Assembly (NCBI GenBank): GCA_022843225.1
Contig: JALHOC010000011.1
Span: forward strand, 1-57,223
Origin: Hyphomonadaceae bacterium
Lineage (GTDB): Bacteria; Pseudomonadota; Alphaproteobacteria; Caulobacterales; Aquidulcibacteraceae
Length of the DNA stretch: 57,223 nucleotides
Direction: 5' to 3'
Below are positions 25,465 to 34,393 of this stretch, one piece after another. The notes beneath the pieces are model-generated. The model did not search any database, was not told where the DNA came from, and saw only the letters and a program-made list of their open reading frames with translations. The position numbers and the translations under genes are program-made. How positions within the stretch are numbered: the first letter of the stretch is position 1; every line of letters starts with the position of its first letter.

Positions 25465-25649
25465 AAGCGTCTCCACCCCTTCTCAAGCATGCAAGCTTCG
25501 AAGCCGGCGTTCGTGGTTGTGCTCGCCTCACATGCCGCCTTAGCGCCATCAAACGGTTCTCCTGACCCGGTCCAACCCGGCTCGGAAGCTGCACACCCAA
25601 TCAAAACAAACGCTAGCGCGGACACAGTGATGAAGCACACGACTCTCAT
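25461..25649 (-). CDS. Small lipoprotein
   Basis: The 62-residue protein has a signal peptide ending in the lipobox LIGC (MRVVCFITVSALAFVLIGCAAS, Cys19). A mature part of about 43 residues contains GAKAACEASTTTNAGFEACMLEKGW, with a C-x-n-C pair likely to form a disulfide. Its TGA overlaps the start of the metallopeptidase gene, so the two are translated together. Its function is unknown; a partner or inhibitor of the peptidase is possible but only inferred from coupling. Confidence 0.68.
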   Translation of the reverse strand: MRVVCFITVSALAFVLIGCAASEPGWTGSGEPFDGAKAACEASTTTNAGFEACMLEKGWRRL

Positions 25650-25808
25650 GACAACAGCTCCTCGCGAGCTTGCCTAGATTTCTATATCATTGCCTTCGGC
25701 ACGCCATAAGCGCCGCTCGTCGCAAGGGAGCGTTGCCCCGTCGTGCCAGGAAGAACTTGATGGTATCGGACTCTTGGGTGAGCCCCCTGCCACCCCATTG
25801 AAAACGAG

Positions 25809-27896
25809 ATGAGCAGCGCCGACAAACCTGACCTGCCGGACCTCGCGGCCCTCCCCGGCGAAGCGGCCCCACCGCCCGCGCTCAAAGGCGCGGACGCGAT
25901 CCGGGACGCCTGGAGCCGGCTGCCCTCGAAGCCAGGCGTCTATCGCATGCTGGGGTCCGACGGCGAGGTGCTTTATGTGGGCAAGGCCAAGAGCCTGAAG
26001 AACCGCGTCGGCCAATATGCGCAAGGACGCGGCCACACCAACGCCATCTATCGCATGATCCACCAGACGGTAGCGCTGGAGGTGATCGTCACCGCGACGG
26101 AAACCGAAGCACTGCTGCTGGAAACCAACCTCATCAAACGGCTGAAGCCGCGCTTCAATGTGCTGATGCGCGATGACAAGAGCTTCCCCTACATCGCCAT
26201 TCGCACCGATCACGACATTGCGTGCCTCCAAAAGCATCGCGGCGCCAAGAGTTTCAGAGGCAAATTCTATGGCCCGTTCGCGAGCGCAGGCGCGGTCAAC
26301 CGCACGCTGAACACGCTGCAGAAGGCGTTCCTCCTCCGCTCCTGTTCGGACGCGACCTTTTCGGCGCGCACGCGACCCTGCATGCTCTACCAGATCAAAC
26401 GCTGCGCGGCGCCGTGCGTCGATCTCGTCAGCGCCGACGAATACCGCGCGCTGGTCAAGGACGCGAGCGACTTCCTCGAAGGCCGGTCGGTTGAGTTGCA
26501 AGATCGCCTCGCCGTCGAGATGCGGGAGGCGGCGGAGAAGCTCGAATTCGAACACGCCGCGCGCCTGCGCAATCGGATCAGAGCGCTAGCGAGCGTACGC
26601 GCGTCGCAAGGGATCAATCCGACGACATTCGACGAAGCCGACGTGTTCGCGCTCCATCAGGAAGGCGGGCAATCGTGCATGCAAGTGTTCTTCTTCCGCG
26701 CCGGCCAAAACTGGGGTAACCGCGCCTACTTCCCGCGCCACACCGGGGATGAAACCGCGCCGGATATTCTCGCGGCCTTCATCGCCCAGTTTTACGAGGA
26801 TCGCGAGCCGCCAAAGCTGATCCTCGCCAGCGCCGAACCGAGCGACCGCGACCTCTTGGAAGAAGCCCTGTCGTTAAAACTCGAGAGCAAGGTCGAGATC
26901 CGCGAACCTCAGCGCGGCGAAAAGAAGGACATCGTCGACGCGGCGCTGCTCAATGCGCGCGAGGCTTTGGGGCGGCGCTTGGCCGAAAGCGGAAGCGTCG
27001 CGAAACTGCTGGATGGCGTGGCTGAGGTGTTCGGGTTGAGCGAGCGCCCAGAGCGCATCGAAGTGTACGACAACTCTCACATCCAAGGAACAAACGCGCT
27101 CGGCGCCATGATCGTGGCCGGCCCCGAGGGCTTCGTGAAAAACCAGTATCGCAAGTTCAACATGGAACGCGCGAAATTCCAGGGCGACGATTTCGCGATG
27201 ATGAAAGCGATGATCGGGCGTAGGTTCGCGCGGATGTTGGCGGAGCGCGACGCGACGGATGAAATTTCTCCCCCGTTTACGGGGGAGGTGTCGAGCGCAT
27301 CGCGCGAGACGGAGGGGGCGCTGGTTGCCGCCTCCTCCGATCGCTTCGCGATCACCTCCCCCGTAAACGGGGGAGGAAAGGTTGGGGGTATCGATTTCTC
27401 CAAAGAGCGCGACACCGAGCCGAGCGATTCAAAATTCGCCGCCATCCCTGATCTGGTGCTGATCGACGGCGGCGAGGGGCAGTTGAACGCCGCGCTCGAG
27501 GCGCTCGATGAACTGGGCCTCAAAGGCAAGATCGTGATCGCTGGCATTGCCAAGGGAGTCGACCGCGACGCCGGACGCGAGCGTTTCTTCATGCCGGGCA
27601 AGGCGCCGTTCCGGCTCGATGAGAAGAGCCCCGTTCTTTATTATCTTCAGCGCCTGCGAGACGAGGCGCACCGCTTTGCGATCGGCGCGCATCGAGGAAA
27701 GCGCAAAGCGGAAGCGGTGAAAAACCCGCTCGACGAGATCGACGGCATTGGCCCCGCGCGCAAACGCGCCCTGCTCGACCGCTTCGGCTCAGCGCGCGGC
27801 GTGTCGCGCGCGGCGCTGGCGGAGCTGGAAGCAGTGGACGGCGTCAACACGGAACTGGCAAAGCGTATCTATGACTACTTCCACGACAGGCGCTGA
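25809..27896 (+). CDS. uvrC: Excinuclease ABC subunit UvrC, with a translated palindromic-repeat insert
   Basis: The 695-residue subunit makes both incisions in nucleotide excision repair. Visible parts are the GIY-YIG nuclease ([28 protein letters not shown], about 44-71), the UVR domain ([24 protein letters not shown], about 235-260), the RNase H-like nuclease core ([33 protein letters not shown]), and a C-terminal helix-hairpin-helix ([22 protein letters not shown]). It is longer than the usual 610-630 residues. Residues about 487-523 are encoded by a palindromic repeat element (27268-27375) that keeps the frame, in a loop before PDLVLIDGG. The end overlaps or abuts pgsA. Confidence 0.97.
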   Translation: MSSADKPDLPDLAALPGEAAPPPALKGADAIRDAWSRLPSKPGVYRMLGSDGEVLYVGKAKSLKNRVGQYAQGRGHTNAIYRMIHQTVALEVIVTATETEALLLETNLIKRLKPRFNVLMRDDKSFPYIAIRTDHDIACLQKHRGAKSFRGKFYGPFASAGAVNRTLNTLQKAFLLRSCSDATFSARTRPCMLYQIKRCAAPCVDLVSADEYRALVKDASDFLEGRSVELQDRLAVEMREAAEKLEFEHAARLRNRIRALASVRASQGINPTTFDEADVFALHQEGGQSCMQVFFFRAGQNWGNRAYFPRHTGDETAPDILAAFIAQFYEDREPPKLILASAEPSDRDLLEEALSLKLESKVEIREPQRGEKKDIVDAALLNAREALGRRLAESGSVAKLLDGVAEVFGLSERPERIEVYDNSHIQGTNALGAMIVAGPEGFVKNQYRKFNMERAKFQGDDFAMMKAMIGRRFARMLAERDATDEISPPFTGEVSSASRETEGALVAASSDRFAITSPVNGGGKVGGIDFSKERDTEPSDSKFAAIPDLVLIDGGEGQLNAALEALDELGLKGKIVIAGIAKGVDRDAGRERFFMPGKAPFRLDEKSPVLYYLQRLRDEAHRFAIGAHRGKRKAEAVKNPLDEIDGIGPARKRALLDRFGSARGVSRAALAELEAVDGVNTELAKRIYDYFHDRR
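27268..27375. repeat. Palindromic repeat element inserted in uvrC coding sequence
   Basis: Left and right ends (27268-27288 and 27355-27375) are perfect 21-base inverted repeats of each other. Each end is itself a hairpin, CTCCCCCGT-TT-ACGGGGGAG at the left. The core is 66 bases. Total length is 108 bases, exactly 36 codons, so the uvrC frame is kept and the element is translated as a Ser/Gly/Ala-rich loop. Its design is like the intergenic palindromic elements of alphaproteobacteria and recalls the Rickettsia palindromic elements that invade genes. Confidence 0.9.
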
Positions 27897-27912
27897 ACAG
27901 CGCGCACCCAGC

Positions 27913-28503
27913 ATGCTCCCGACGCTGCTCACCCTCTTCCGCATCGCCATGGGCCCCGTGATCGCGGGGCTGGTGCTGTGGGCGGCGAATGACCTGCATA
28001 AGGATCCGTTGCTCTCGGGCTTTATCTACGCATCGGCGTTTGTGCTGTTTGTGCTCGCGGCGGCCACCGATTGGCTCGACGGCTGGCTTGCGCGCAAACT
28101 CAACGCCGTGACGCCCACGGGCGCGGCGCTCGATCACGCCGCCGATAAAGTGCTGATCACCTGCGTGCTGGTGGCGCTCGCGTACGCGGCGCTGCCGCTG
28201 ACCTTGGTCGCGGCGGCGGTGCTTATCCTCGGGCGAGATGTCGCCGTGGCGGGCTTGCGTGAAGCGATCTCAGCGCAGGGACGCTCGCTGCCCGTGAGCC
28301 AACTCGGCAAATGGAAGGCCGCTGCTGAGATGGCGGGCGTAGCCGCGTTTCTGGCGCTTCAGGCGAGCGTGCTGCTTTATGCGCCGGGCGCGGTCATTGA
28401 GGGACTGAACTGGGCGGCGCGCATCCTGATATGGATCGCGGCAGGATTGGCGCTGGTAAGCGGTGCGGGCTATTTCACGACGGCGCTCAAACGCCAAGAT
28501 TAA
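27913..28503 (+). CDS. pgsA: CDP-diacylglycerol--glycerol-3-phosphate 3-phosphatidyltransferase
   Basis: The 196-residue enzyme makes phosphatidylglycerophosphate, the first committed step to phosphatidylglycerol and cardiolipin, in the inner membrane. The CDP-alcohol phosphatidyltransferase signature D-x2-DG-x2-AR-x8-G-x3-D-x3-D is complete: Asp53, Asp56-Gly57, Ala60-Arg61, Gly70, Asp74 and Asp78. About six TM segments are visible. An in-frame ATG at 27871, overlapping the uvrC end, would add 14 residues; neither start has a clear ribosome-binding site. The TAA stop is shared with a tiny convergent gene. Confidence 0.93.
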   Translation: MLPTLLTLFRIAMGPVIAGLVLWAANDLHKDPLLSGFIYASAFVLFVLAAATDWLDGWLARKLNAVTPTGAALDHAADKVLITCVLVALAYAALPLTLVAAAVLILGRDVAVAGLREAISAQGRSLPVSQLGKWKAAAEMAGVAAFLALQASVLLYAPGAVIEGLNWAARILIWIAAGLALVSGAGYFTTALKRQD

Positions 28504-28580
28504 TCCGGGCGACCGAACTCAATCACATTCAACAGCACGATCGCGACGATGAAGCCGCCAATGGCAAGCAGAGCCATCAT
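28500..28580 (-). CDS. 26-residue single-TM micropeptide
   Basis: Reading MMALLAIGGFIVAIVLLNVIEFGRPD, this short frame has one hydrophobic helix (about 3-20) and a polar C-terminal tail EFGRPD. A strong G-rich ribosome-binding site (CGGGGGAATC, complement of 28584-28593) lies about 7 bases before the first ATG. The stop TAA overlaps the pgsA stop tail to tail. Frame length, SD and hydrophobic pattern support a real small membrane protein; function unknown. Confidence 0.6.
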   Translation of the reverse strand: MMALLAIGGFIVAIVLLNVIEFGRPD

Positions 28581-28664
28581 GATTGATTCCCCCGAGACTG
28601 GTTCCCGAGACCTTTAGCTCAACCACTCAGGCGGGCAAAGGGGCGAACCGACGCGGGAGAAGCC

Positions 28665-28856
28665 CTACGCCGAGACGCGCTGGCATGCATCGCCTTCGGC
28701 GACAGGCCGAGCGCCGTCATCCTTGGCGCGCAGCGACATAGCGGCAAGCGCCAAATAGGCGGCGCCCTGGGTGAACCCTTCATTCCGCGCAAGCTCTACG
28801 AGCTGTTCCACCATTTGGTGGAGGTAGGCGCGCATATCGTCGTCGCTTCCAATCAC
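28665..28856 (-). CDS. Small helical protein, unknown function
   Basis: The 63-residue protein is predicted mostly helical: MRAYLHQMVEQLVELARNEGFTQGAAYLALAAMSLRAKDDG. It starts at GTG 28856 with GGAG about 8 bases upstream; an internal ATG (28835) would give a 56-residue form. No family was recognised. It could be a small cytoplasmic regulator or adaptor; nothing in the context decides. Confidence 0.5.
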   Translation of the reverse strand: MIGSDDDMRAYLHQMVEQLVELARNEGFTQGAAYLALAAMSLRAKDDGARPVAEGDACQRVSA

Positions 28857-28941
28857 GGGCAGTCTCCACTAAGCTTCTGCCCACACTACAATTGTGATTC
28901 GACTGGGCTTTAAACCTATCTAGGTGGAGGGGCTGCCCGGG

Positions 28942-29640
28942 CTATATCCATCGCCTCTGGGTCGCAACCGCGACCGCCTGAACCCGCGTCCTGACGCCGA
29001 GTTTGCGCTTGGCGCTTTCGACATGCTCATGCGCCGTTGCCCGGGAAATACCGAGCAATTGCCCGATCTCCCAGTCGGACTTGCCGTCTGCGCAATATGC
29101 GAGGACTTCCCTTTGACGCAGCGTCAATGGACAGACAGCCGAAGGTATTATGCCTGCGGCGGAGGCGCGCTCGAACGCGACTTTTGATAACGCAACCAAT
29201 GCCTCCTTCACCGTTTCAGCCAAGCGGCGCTTCGCGTAGAAAAAACCTATGCCACTGACTTGACCCGCCTGTAGTACGGGAACAAGCAGGCACCATCTCG
29301 CTTCTTGATCGAAAAAGAGCTCGCGAAAAGGAGCGCCCAGGGACTCAGCCGACTTCGTAAAGATCTCTACAGACTGATGTCCTTGGACAATCGAAGTGAC
29401 CGCGGGAAGAAAGTCGGGCTGCTTTTTTGAGATCTGCTCAAAACCAGCACTAATCGGCAATTTCTCAATGATTACTGCACCTTGGGGCGCGCCCTCGGGA
29501 TCCGATTCCACGGCAAGCGCCAAGCAATATTTTACGCCCACTTGATCAAGCGCACTTAAGAATAGACTGCGCAATTCGCTCACGCCCGTGGCTGATCGCA
29601 CCTGACTGACCAGCTCGACAGCGGCAAGAATTTCGTTCAT
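28942..29640 (-). CDS. LuxR-family transcriptional regulator (solo)
   Basis: The 232-residue regulator has an N-terminal domain of about 160 residues in the size range and pattern of autoinducer-binding domains (FRELFFDQEARWCLLVPVLQAGQVSGIGFFYAKR). A C-terminal LuxR helix-turn-helix follows (LTLRQREVLAYCADGKSDWEIGQLLGISRATAHEHVESAKRKLGVRTRVQAVAVATQ). No luxI-type synthase is in the window, so it would be a solo receptor, and the usual Asp-Pro of acyl-homoserine-lactone binders is not evident. The ligand is unknown. Sequence is A/T-richer than its neighbours. Confidence 0.83.
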   Translation of the reverse strand: MNEILAAVELVSQVRSATGVSELRSLFLSALDQVGVKYCLALAVESDPEGAPQGAVIIEKLPISAGFEQISKKQPDFLPAVTSIVQGHQSVEIFTKSAESLGAPFRELFFDQEARWCLLVPVLQAGQVSGIGFFYAKRRLAETVKEALVALSKVAFERASAAGIIPSAVCPLTLRQREVLAYCADGKSDWEIGQLLGISRATAHEHVESAKRKLGVRTRVQAVAVATQRRWI

Positions 29641-29799
29641 CGCCCCCGCTCGCTCAAAATCACCGCCGAGTAAACCCAGCTTGAAAAGGGGAGGCTTTGC
29701 GCTGTCGCAACCTAATGCACGCTTCGCGGCTCCGTCTGCCTAAGAGCTTCCTAAGCGTCAAGCGTATGATTTCAGACCAAGCTGAGGCGGGCGCGCTGT

Positions 29800-30174
29800 T
29801 TAGGCCGGCTGCACGATGCTCAAAAGGTTCAGGTCAGGATCGTGGAACCAGGCGACTTTGGTCCCGTCCGGCGCGCTCCAGACACCCTTGGCATCCTGCA
29901 CCAGGAACGGGAAGCGCGCGAACACCACGCCCTTGGCCGTCAACGCCTCCACAGCCTGGTCCATATGCGCGACATCGAAGGACAGCACAGCATACGGCGC
30001 GGGGACCACGGTCGGCGTAGCCGACACGCGGATTCGCATGTTCTTGCCTTCAAAGATCGCCGCGAACTGATCCTCGGAGACGAACTTCAACCCCAAAACA
30101 TCGCCATAGAAGGCCTTTGCAATTGGCGGTTTCGCGGTACCGATGAGCGAGGTGATCGTGGATGAGGCCAGCAT
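29800..30174 (-). CDS. VOC superfamily protein (glyoxalase/dioxygenase-like)
   Basis: The 124-residue VOC module reads SSTITSLIGTAKPPIAKAFYGDVLGLKFVSEDQFAAIFEGKNMRIRV, then AVLSFDVAHMDQAVEALTAKGVVF, then WSAPDGTKVAWFHDPDLNLLSIV. The HDPDLN segment matches the end of the second beta-alpha-beta unit. Substrate unknown. ATG 30174 is taken because homology begins there, though the frame runs upstream to 30336. It lies 37 bases downstream of the methyltransferase gene on the same strand and may be cotranscribed. Confidence 0.78.
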   Translation of the reverse strand: MLASSTITSLIGTAKPPIAKAFYGDVLGLKFVSEDQFAAIFEGKNMRIRVSATPTVVPAPYAVLSFDVAHMDQAVEALTAKGVVFARFPFLVQDAKGVWSAPDGTKVAWFHDPDLNLLSIVQPA

Positions 30175-30211
30175 TGGACAAGTATGGACCGCCGCATGCG
30201 TTCCGCCAAGC

Positions 30212-31027
30212 TCAAGGGACGTTGACCGTGACCCGCAGGAACGTCGCTGGAATCGATGTGCGCGCGGGATCGCCGCTTTGGTTCTGCGCCGCGAACAGCT
30301 GGTCCAGTTCGGCGCGCAACGCCGCCTCACGGCCATTGGCGCGCGCGGCCTCGAACGCGTTCATCGTCGGGCCGTAGAAGGTTTGAAACCGATCGAGCAG
30401 AGCAGAGGGCGGTCCCTCGAACTCAAACATGTATGTATCGCGCAAGAACGCGATCGCCCCTGCGGGCACATTCGCCGCAGCGAACCGTTCGGTGACATCA
30501 TTCTCCACCCCCCAGCGAGTGGGGCTGATAAACCCCTCGGGCGGCGGCGGCGAATAGGCGGCGCTGATTTTCAGGATCTGCGCGACGAGAGTCGGATCGT
30601 TCGGAATCCAATTGCCCATGACAATGCGCCCGCCGGGCTTCGTGACGCGCACCATCTCCTTGGCGACATCGAACGGGCGCGGCGCGAACATGGCGCCGAA
30701 GATTGTGACTACAAGATCGAATGTCGTGTCCTTAAGGTCGCGCAGATCGCTCGCGTCTCCCTCCTGGAAACGGCAATTGTCGAGGCCCTGCTCGCGCGCG
30801 CGCCGCGCGCCGGCGGCCACAAGATTACTGGCGATATCGACGCCGAGCACGTCGGCGCCGAGCTTGGCTGCGGGGATGGCCGTGGTGCCGTCGCCACAAC
30901 CAAGGTCGAGCACCTTCATGCCCGGCTTGACGGTCAAACTCGCGACCAGCGCCTCGCCGCTGCCGCGCATCGCCGCCGCCATTTGGGTGAAATCGCCCTT
31001 TTCCCAAAGCGCCTTATTCGGATTCAT
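30212..31027 (-). CDS. Class I SAM-dependent methyltransferase
   Basis: The 271-residue enzyme has motif I VLDLGCGDGTTAIPAAKLGADVLGVDIASNL and a following acidic motif GDASDLRDLKDTTFDLVVTIFGAMFAPRPFDVAKEMVRVTKPGGRIVMGNW. The N-terminal MNPNKALWEKGDFTQMAAAMRGSGEALV is typical of a family of UbiE-like methyltransferases with C-terminal helices. The methyl acceptor cannot be deduced. Neighbours do not define a pathway. Confidence 0.83.
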   Translation of the reverse strand: MNPNKALWEKGDFTQMAAAMRGSGEALVASLTVKPGMKVLDLGCGDGTTAIPAAKLGADVLGVDIASNLVAAGARRAREQGLDNCRFQEGDASDLRDLKDTTFDLVVTIFGAMFAPRPFDVAKEMVRVTKPGGRIVMGNWIPNDPTLVAQILKISAAYSPPPPEGFISPTRWGVENDVTERFAAANVPAGAIAFLRDTYMFEFEGPPSALLDRFQTFYGPTMNAFEAARANGREAALRAELDQLFAAQNQSGDPARTSIPATFLRVTVNVP

Positions 31028-31116
31028 TGTGCTCTCCGCGCAAAATGCGACTTGGCGTACGGCAAGGGGAGGTCACCGTCGCGCGGAAAGCGTGAAGACC
31101 AACAAGGGCCTGGCGC

Positions 31117-33039
31117 TCACGCGCCCTGCGGCTGCGCTCCACCCCAGCCGACCGAGGGCTCGTCATCCTCGTCAGTCACGGGAAGGGCCGGCGTTGGCGC
31201 CGACGGGGTTTGCGGAACATCCTCAGGGCGGTCGAGCTTTTCGCCGCGCATCACCTTGTTGATTTCCTCGCCGTTCAAGCTCTCGTACTCGAGCAGCGCC
31301 TCGGCGAGCCGCTTATGCTCTTCGGCCTTTTCAGTCAGGATGCGCTTGGCTTCGTTGTAGCCGTCCTCGACCAAGCGCTTCACCTCGGCGTCGATCTTCT
31401 TGGCGGTGTCGCCGGAGATGTGCTGCTGGCGACCCATTTGCATGCCCAGGAACACTTCGTCATTGCCTTCGCCGTAGGCGACCAAGCCCAGCACGTCTGA
31501 ATAGCCCCAGCGCGTCACCATGTTGCGCGCCAAAGCGGTTGCGCCGCTAATGTCCGATGAGGCGCCAGCCGTGACCTTGTCCTTGCCGAAGATCAATTCC
31601 TCAGCGACCCGGCCGCCCATCAGAATGGCCAGGCGCGATGTCATCTGGGTGAAGTTCATGGAATAGCGGTCGCCTTCCGGCAGCTGCATCACCATGCCCA
31701 GCGCGCGCCCGCGTGGGATGATCGTGGCTTTGTGCACGGGATCGCTTTCCGGCACGTTCAGCGCGACCACGGCGTGGCCAGCCTCGTGCCAAGCGGTGAG
31801 CTTCTTTTCGCTTTCGCTCATCACCAAGGAGCGCCGCTCAGCGCCCATCATGACTTTATCCTTCGCGTCCTCGAATTCCTTGTTGGTCACGACACGCTTG
31901 CCGCGCCGCGCGGCCAGCAGCGCGGCTTCGTTCACAAGGTTCGCGAGGTCGGCGCCGGAGAAGCCGGGCGTGCCGCGTGCGATGGTTTTTAGATCCACAC
32001 CCTGCGCCACTGGCACATTGCGGGTGTGGACGCGCAGGATTTTTTCCCGGCCCATCACATCTGGGTTGGGCACCACGATCTGGCGATCGAAGCGGCCAGG
32101 ACGCAACAACGCGGGATCAAGCACGTCGGGGCGGTTCGTCGCCGCGATCAGGATAATGCCTTCATTGGCTTCGAAGCCATCCATCTCGACCAGCAATTGG
32201 TTGAGCGTTTGCTCGCGCTCGTCGTTGCCGCCGCCGAGGCCGGCGCCGCGATGGCGTCCAACCGCGTCAATTTCGTCGATGAAGATGATGCAAGGCGCAT
32301 TCTTCTTCGCTTGCTCGAACATGTCGCGCACGCGGCTCGCGCCAACGCCCACGAACATCTCCACGAAATCCGAACCGGAGATCGAGAAGAACGGCACATT
32401 GGCTTCGCCCGCGATCGCGCGCGCGAGCAACGTTTTACCTGTGCCGGGCGGGCCAACGAGCAGCGCGCCTTTTGGAATCTTGCCGCCGAGCCGCTGGAAC
32501 TTGCCCGGGTCCTTCAGGAACTCGACGATCTCGCCCAGCTCTTCCTTGGCTTCGTCGATGCCGGCGACATCCTCAAACGTGATGCGGCCCTTGGCTTCCG
32601 TCAGCAGCCGCGCCTTGGAGCGGCCAAAGCCCATGGCGCCACGGCCCCCGCCCTGCATCTGGCGCATGAAGAAAAACCAGGCGCCGATCAGCAGCAGCAT
32701 GGGCAGGAGCCCAAGCAGGATCTCGCCAAGCGTTGGCAACGTGCGCGGGCGCGTCGTGCTGATGCTGACGTTCGCGGCGTCGATCCGCTCGATTGTGTTG
32801 CCCATTGTGCCGGGCGGTAAGTAGGTCACGTAGCGCTTGCCATCCTTGGCGCTGGAAAGCAGTGCGTCGCCCTGCGTGGTGACTTCGGTGATGTCTCCCG
32901 TGTCCACCCTGTCCATGAGCTGTGAATAGGCAAGCTCGGTAGCGCCGCGTGCGGGGCTTCCGTTCCCACCCATGGTGGTGAACAGCACGATCGCCACGAA
33001 CGCGATAACACCCCAAATCAGCAACGACCGGATCGGCAT
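31117..33039 (-). CDS. ftsH: ATP-dependent zinc metalloprotease FtsH
   Basis: The 640-residue membrane AAA+ protease degrades misfolded membrane proteins and regulators such as LpxC-type substrates. Two N-terminal TM segments (about 5-23 and 105-125) flank a periplasmic domain. Walker A GPPGTGKT is at 196-203; Walker [12 protein letters not shown] and [23 protein letters not shown] follow; the zinc motif HEAGH is at about 417. The C-terminal acidic tail ([26 protein letters not shown]) is normal. It is the last gene of the minus-strand run from ybgC, 133 bases after tilS. Confidence 0.98.
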   Translation of the reverse strand: MPIRSLLIWGVIAFVAIVLFTTMGGNGSPARGATELAYSQLMDRVDTGDITEVTTQGDALLSSAKDGKRYVTYLPPGTMGNTIERIDAANVSISTTRPRTLPTLGEILLGLLPMLLLIGAWFFFMRQMQGGGRGAMGFGRSKARLLTEAKGRITFEDVAGIDEAKEELGEIVEFLKDPGKFQRLGGKIPKGALLVGPPGTGKTLLARAIAGEANVPFFSISGSDFVEMFVGVGASRVRDMFEQAKKNAPCIIFIDEIDAVGRHRGAGLGGGNDEREQTLNQLLVEMDGFEANEGIILIAATNRPDVLDPALLRPGRFDRQIVVPNPDVMGREKILRVHTRNVPVAQGVDLKTIARGTPGFSGADLANLVNEAALLAARRGKRVVTNKEFEDAKDKVMMGAERRSLVMSESEKKLTAWHEAGHAVVALNVPESDPVHKATIIPRGRALGMVMQLPEGDRYSMNFTQMTSRLAILMGGRVAEELIFGKDKVTAGASSDISGATALARNMVTRWGYSDVLGLVAYGEGNDEVFLGMQMGRQQHISGDTAKKIDAEVKRLVEDGYNEAKRILTEKAEEHKRLAEALLEYESLNGEEINKVMRGEKLDRPEDVPQTPSAPTPALPVTDEDDEPSVGWGGAQPQGA

Positions 33040-33172
33040 GGATCAAACCTCTGCCCCAGCGCCCAGGGACGGACGCGGGGTATGTTCTGCTTCAGCAAGA
33101 TAGGGGCCGTGAGGCCCGCTGAACACCCCGGCCATAGCACGGAACGCCTCAACTTCCGCTCAACAACCTCGG

Positions 33173-34384
33173 TTAATGGGCGTCAACCAGATGCGCGACA
33201 TGGTCGGCCAGAAGCCAGGACGCGGCGGCGCCGGCTTCGCCGGGGCTGAGCGCGGCGCCGCACCGCCGGAGGACCGGAGCGCAGTTTGGCCCAATGTCGA
33301 CGCTCCAGCCCGGCTCGGCCATGGTCAAGCGCAAACGGCCATCCCACACCGCCTCCTCCCCTGCGTTCAGCGCTAACGCCGCTACGCCGCCCGCGCCATC
33401 AGCGCGGCCCAGCAGCGCGCCCGGATCGCGGCGGAGCACGACGCCAGCCTTGGCCGCAGTTAGCGCCGCACCGCCAAGCGTGGCGCCTGGAAAGTCGCTC
33501 GATTGCATCGCGGCGTCTAAGCGCGCCAGAGCCTGGGCGTCGGGCGCGCGCTCGCCGCCAGCCGCCGCCAGGAGCAAAACAGCGAGCGCACGGCGGCGGA
33601 CCTCGCTATCGCCGTCCCAAGCGGCGCGTGAGACGACGATGCGCTCACCCTCGAAACGCGCAGCGCGCGCGATCAGATCAGCGGCGGCGCGGTCCACCCG
33701 GACCACACGACCAAGCAAATCGTCCGCCAAGCGCGTGAGACGCAGCGGATCGAAGCCTTGCGCCTCCATGTCGGCCAAGCGCTTGCGCACGCGGACACGT
33801 TCAAATGCGACATTGGCGTTGGCGGGGTCTTCGATCCAACACGCGCCCCGGTGGCGTAGCAGCGCGCGCAACTCCTCTCGACGGGCGCCGAGCAAGGGGC
33901 GCACGAGACGAATGCCGCGCCCCTCAGGCCAAACAGGCGCCGGTGCGATAGCGGCGATGCCAGCAAGCCCACGCCAACCGGAGCCGCCTGCGGCGCGCAT
34001 CAACACGGTCTCGGCTTGGTCGTCCGCCGTGTGCGCCAGCGCGACTACGCGCGCGCCGTGCTTGCGTGCGGCATCGCACAACGCAGCATAGCGCGCGCGG
34101 CGTGCCGCCTGTTGCGTGCGTTTGGGGCCAAGCGGCCAATCAAGCGTGAGAATCTCGCCTTCAACGCCAAGTGCGCGCGCAAAGCCCAGAGCGCGGCCCG
34201 CATCCGCATGCGACCCCTCGCGCAAGCCATGATCGACGACCAAGGCGCGCAGCCGCGCCGCTCCGAGTTCTTCGACCAGGAGATGCAACAGCGCCGAGGA
34301 ATCGCCGCCGCCGGAGAGCGCAATGGCGATTGGCGCATCTGGAGCTTTCGCTGTCGCGCGCTCGATCGTGACCCGATCGAGCAT
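33173..34384 (-). CDS. tilS: tRNA(Ile)-lysidine synthase
   Basis: The 403-residue enzyme attaches lysine to C34 of tRNA-Ile(CAU) so that it reads AUA. The N-type ATP pyrophosphatase P-loop SGGGDS is at 24-29 (consensus SGGxDS), and VVALAHTADDQAETVLMRAAGGSGWRGLAGI contains the conserved HTxDDQ..T. The C-terminal part is alanine-rich and variable as usual. It is 9 bases after the cpoB stop, in the tol-pal run. Confidence 0.95.
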   Translation of the reverse strand: MLDRVTIERATAKAPDAPIAIALSGGGDSSALLHLLVEELGAARLRALVVDHGLREGSHADAGRALGFARALGVEGEILTLDWPLGPKRTQQAARRARYAALCDAARKHGARVVALAHTADDQAETVLMRAAGGSGWRGLAGIAAIAPAPVWPEGRGIRLVRPLLGARREELRALLRHRGACWIEDPANANVAFERVRVRKRLADMEAQGFDPLRLTRLADDLLGRVVRVDRAAADLIARAARFEGERIVVSRAAWDGDSEVRRRALAVLLLAAAGGERAPDAQALARLDAAMQSSDFPGATLGGAALTAAKAGVVLRRDPGALLGRADGAGGVAALALNAGEEAVWDGRLRLTMAEPGWSVDIGPNCAPVLRRCGAALSPGEAGAAASWLLADHVAHLVDAH

Positions 34385-34393
34385 CAGCCCTCT

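Noticed and set aside
30143-31360. Long plus-strand open frame (405 codons) over the methyltransferase gene
   Set aside because: It lies antisense to a clear SAM methyltransferase, has no recognisable domains, and is the usual high-GC shadow frame.
31694-32824. Long plus-strand open frame inside ftsH
   Set aside because: Antisense shadow of a conserved gene, with Ser/Arg/Pro-rich text and no supporting start signals.
33040-33172. Possible terminator between tilS and ftsH
   Set aside because: Short GC-rich repeats are present, but no stem followed by a T-run was found on the minus strand.
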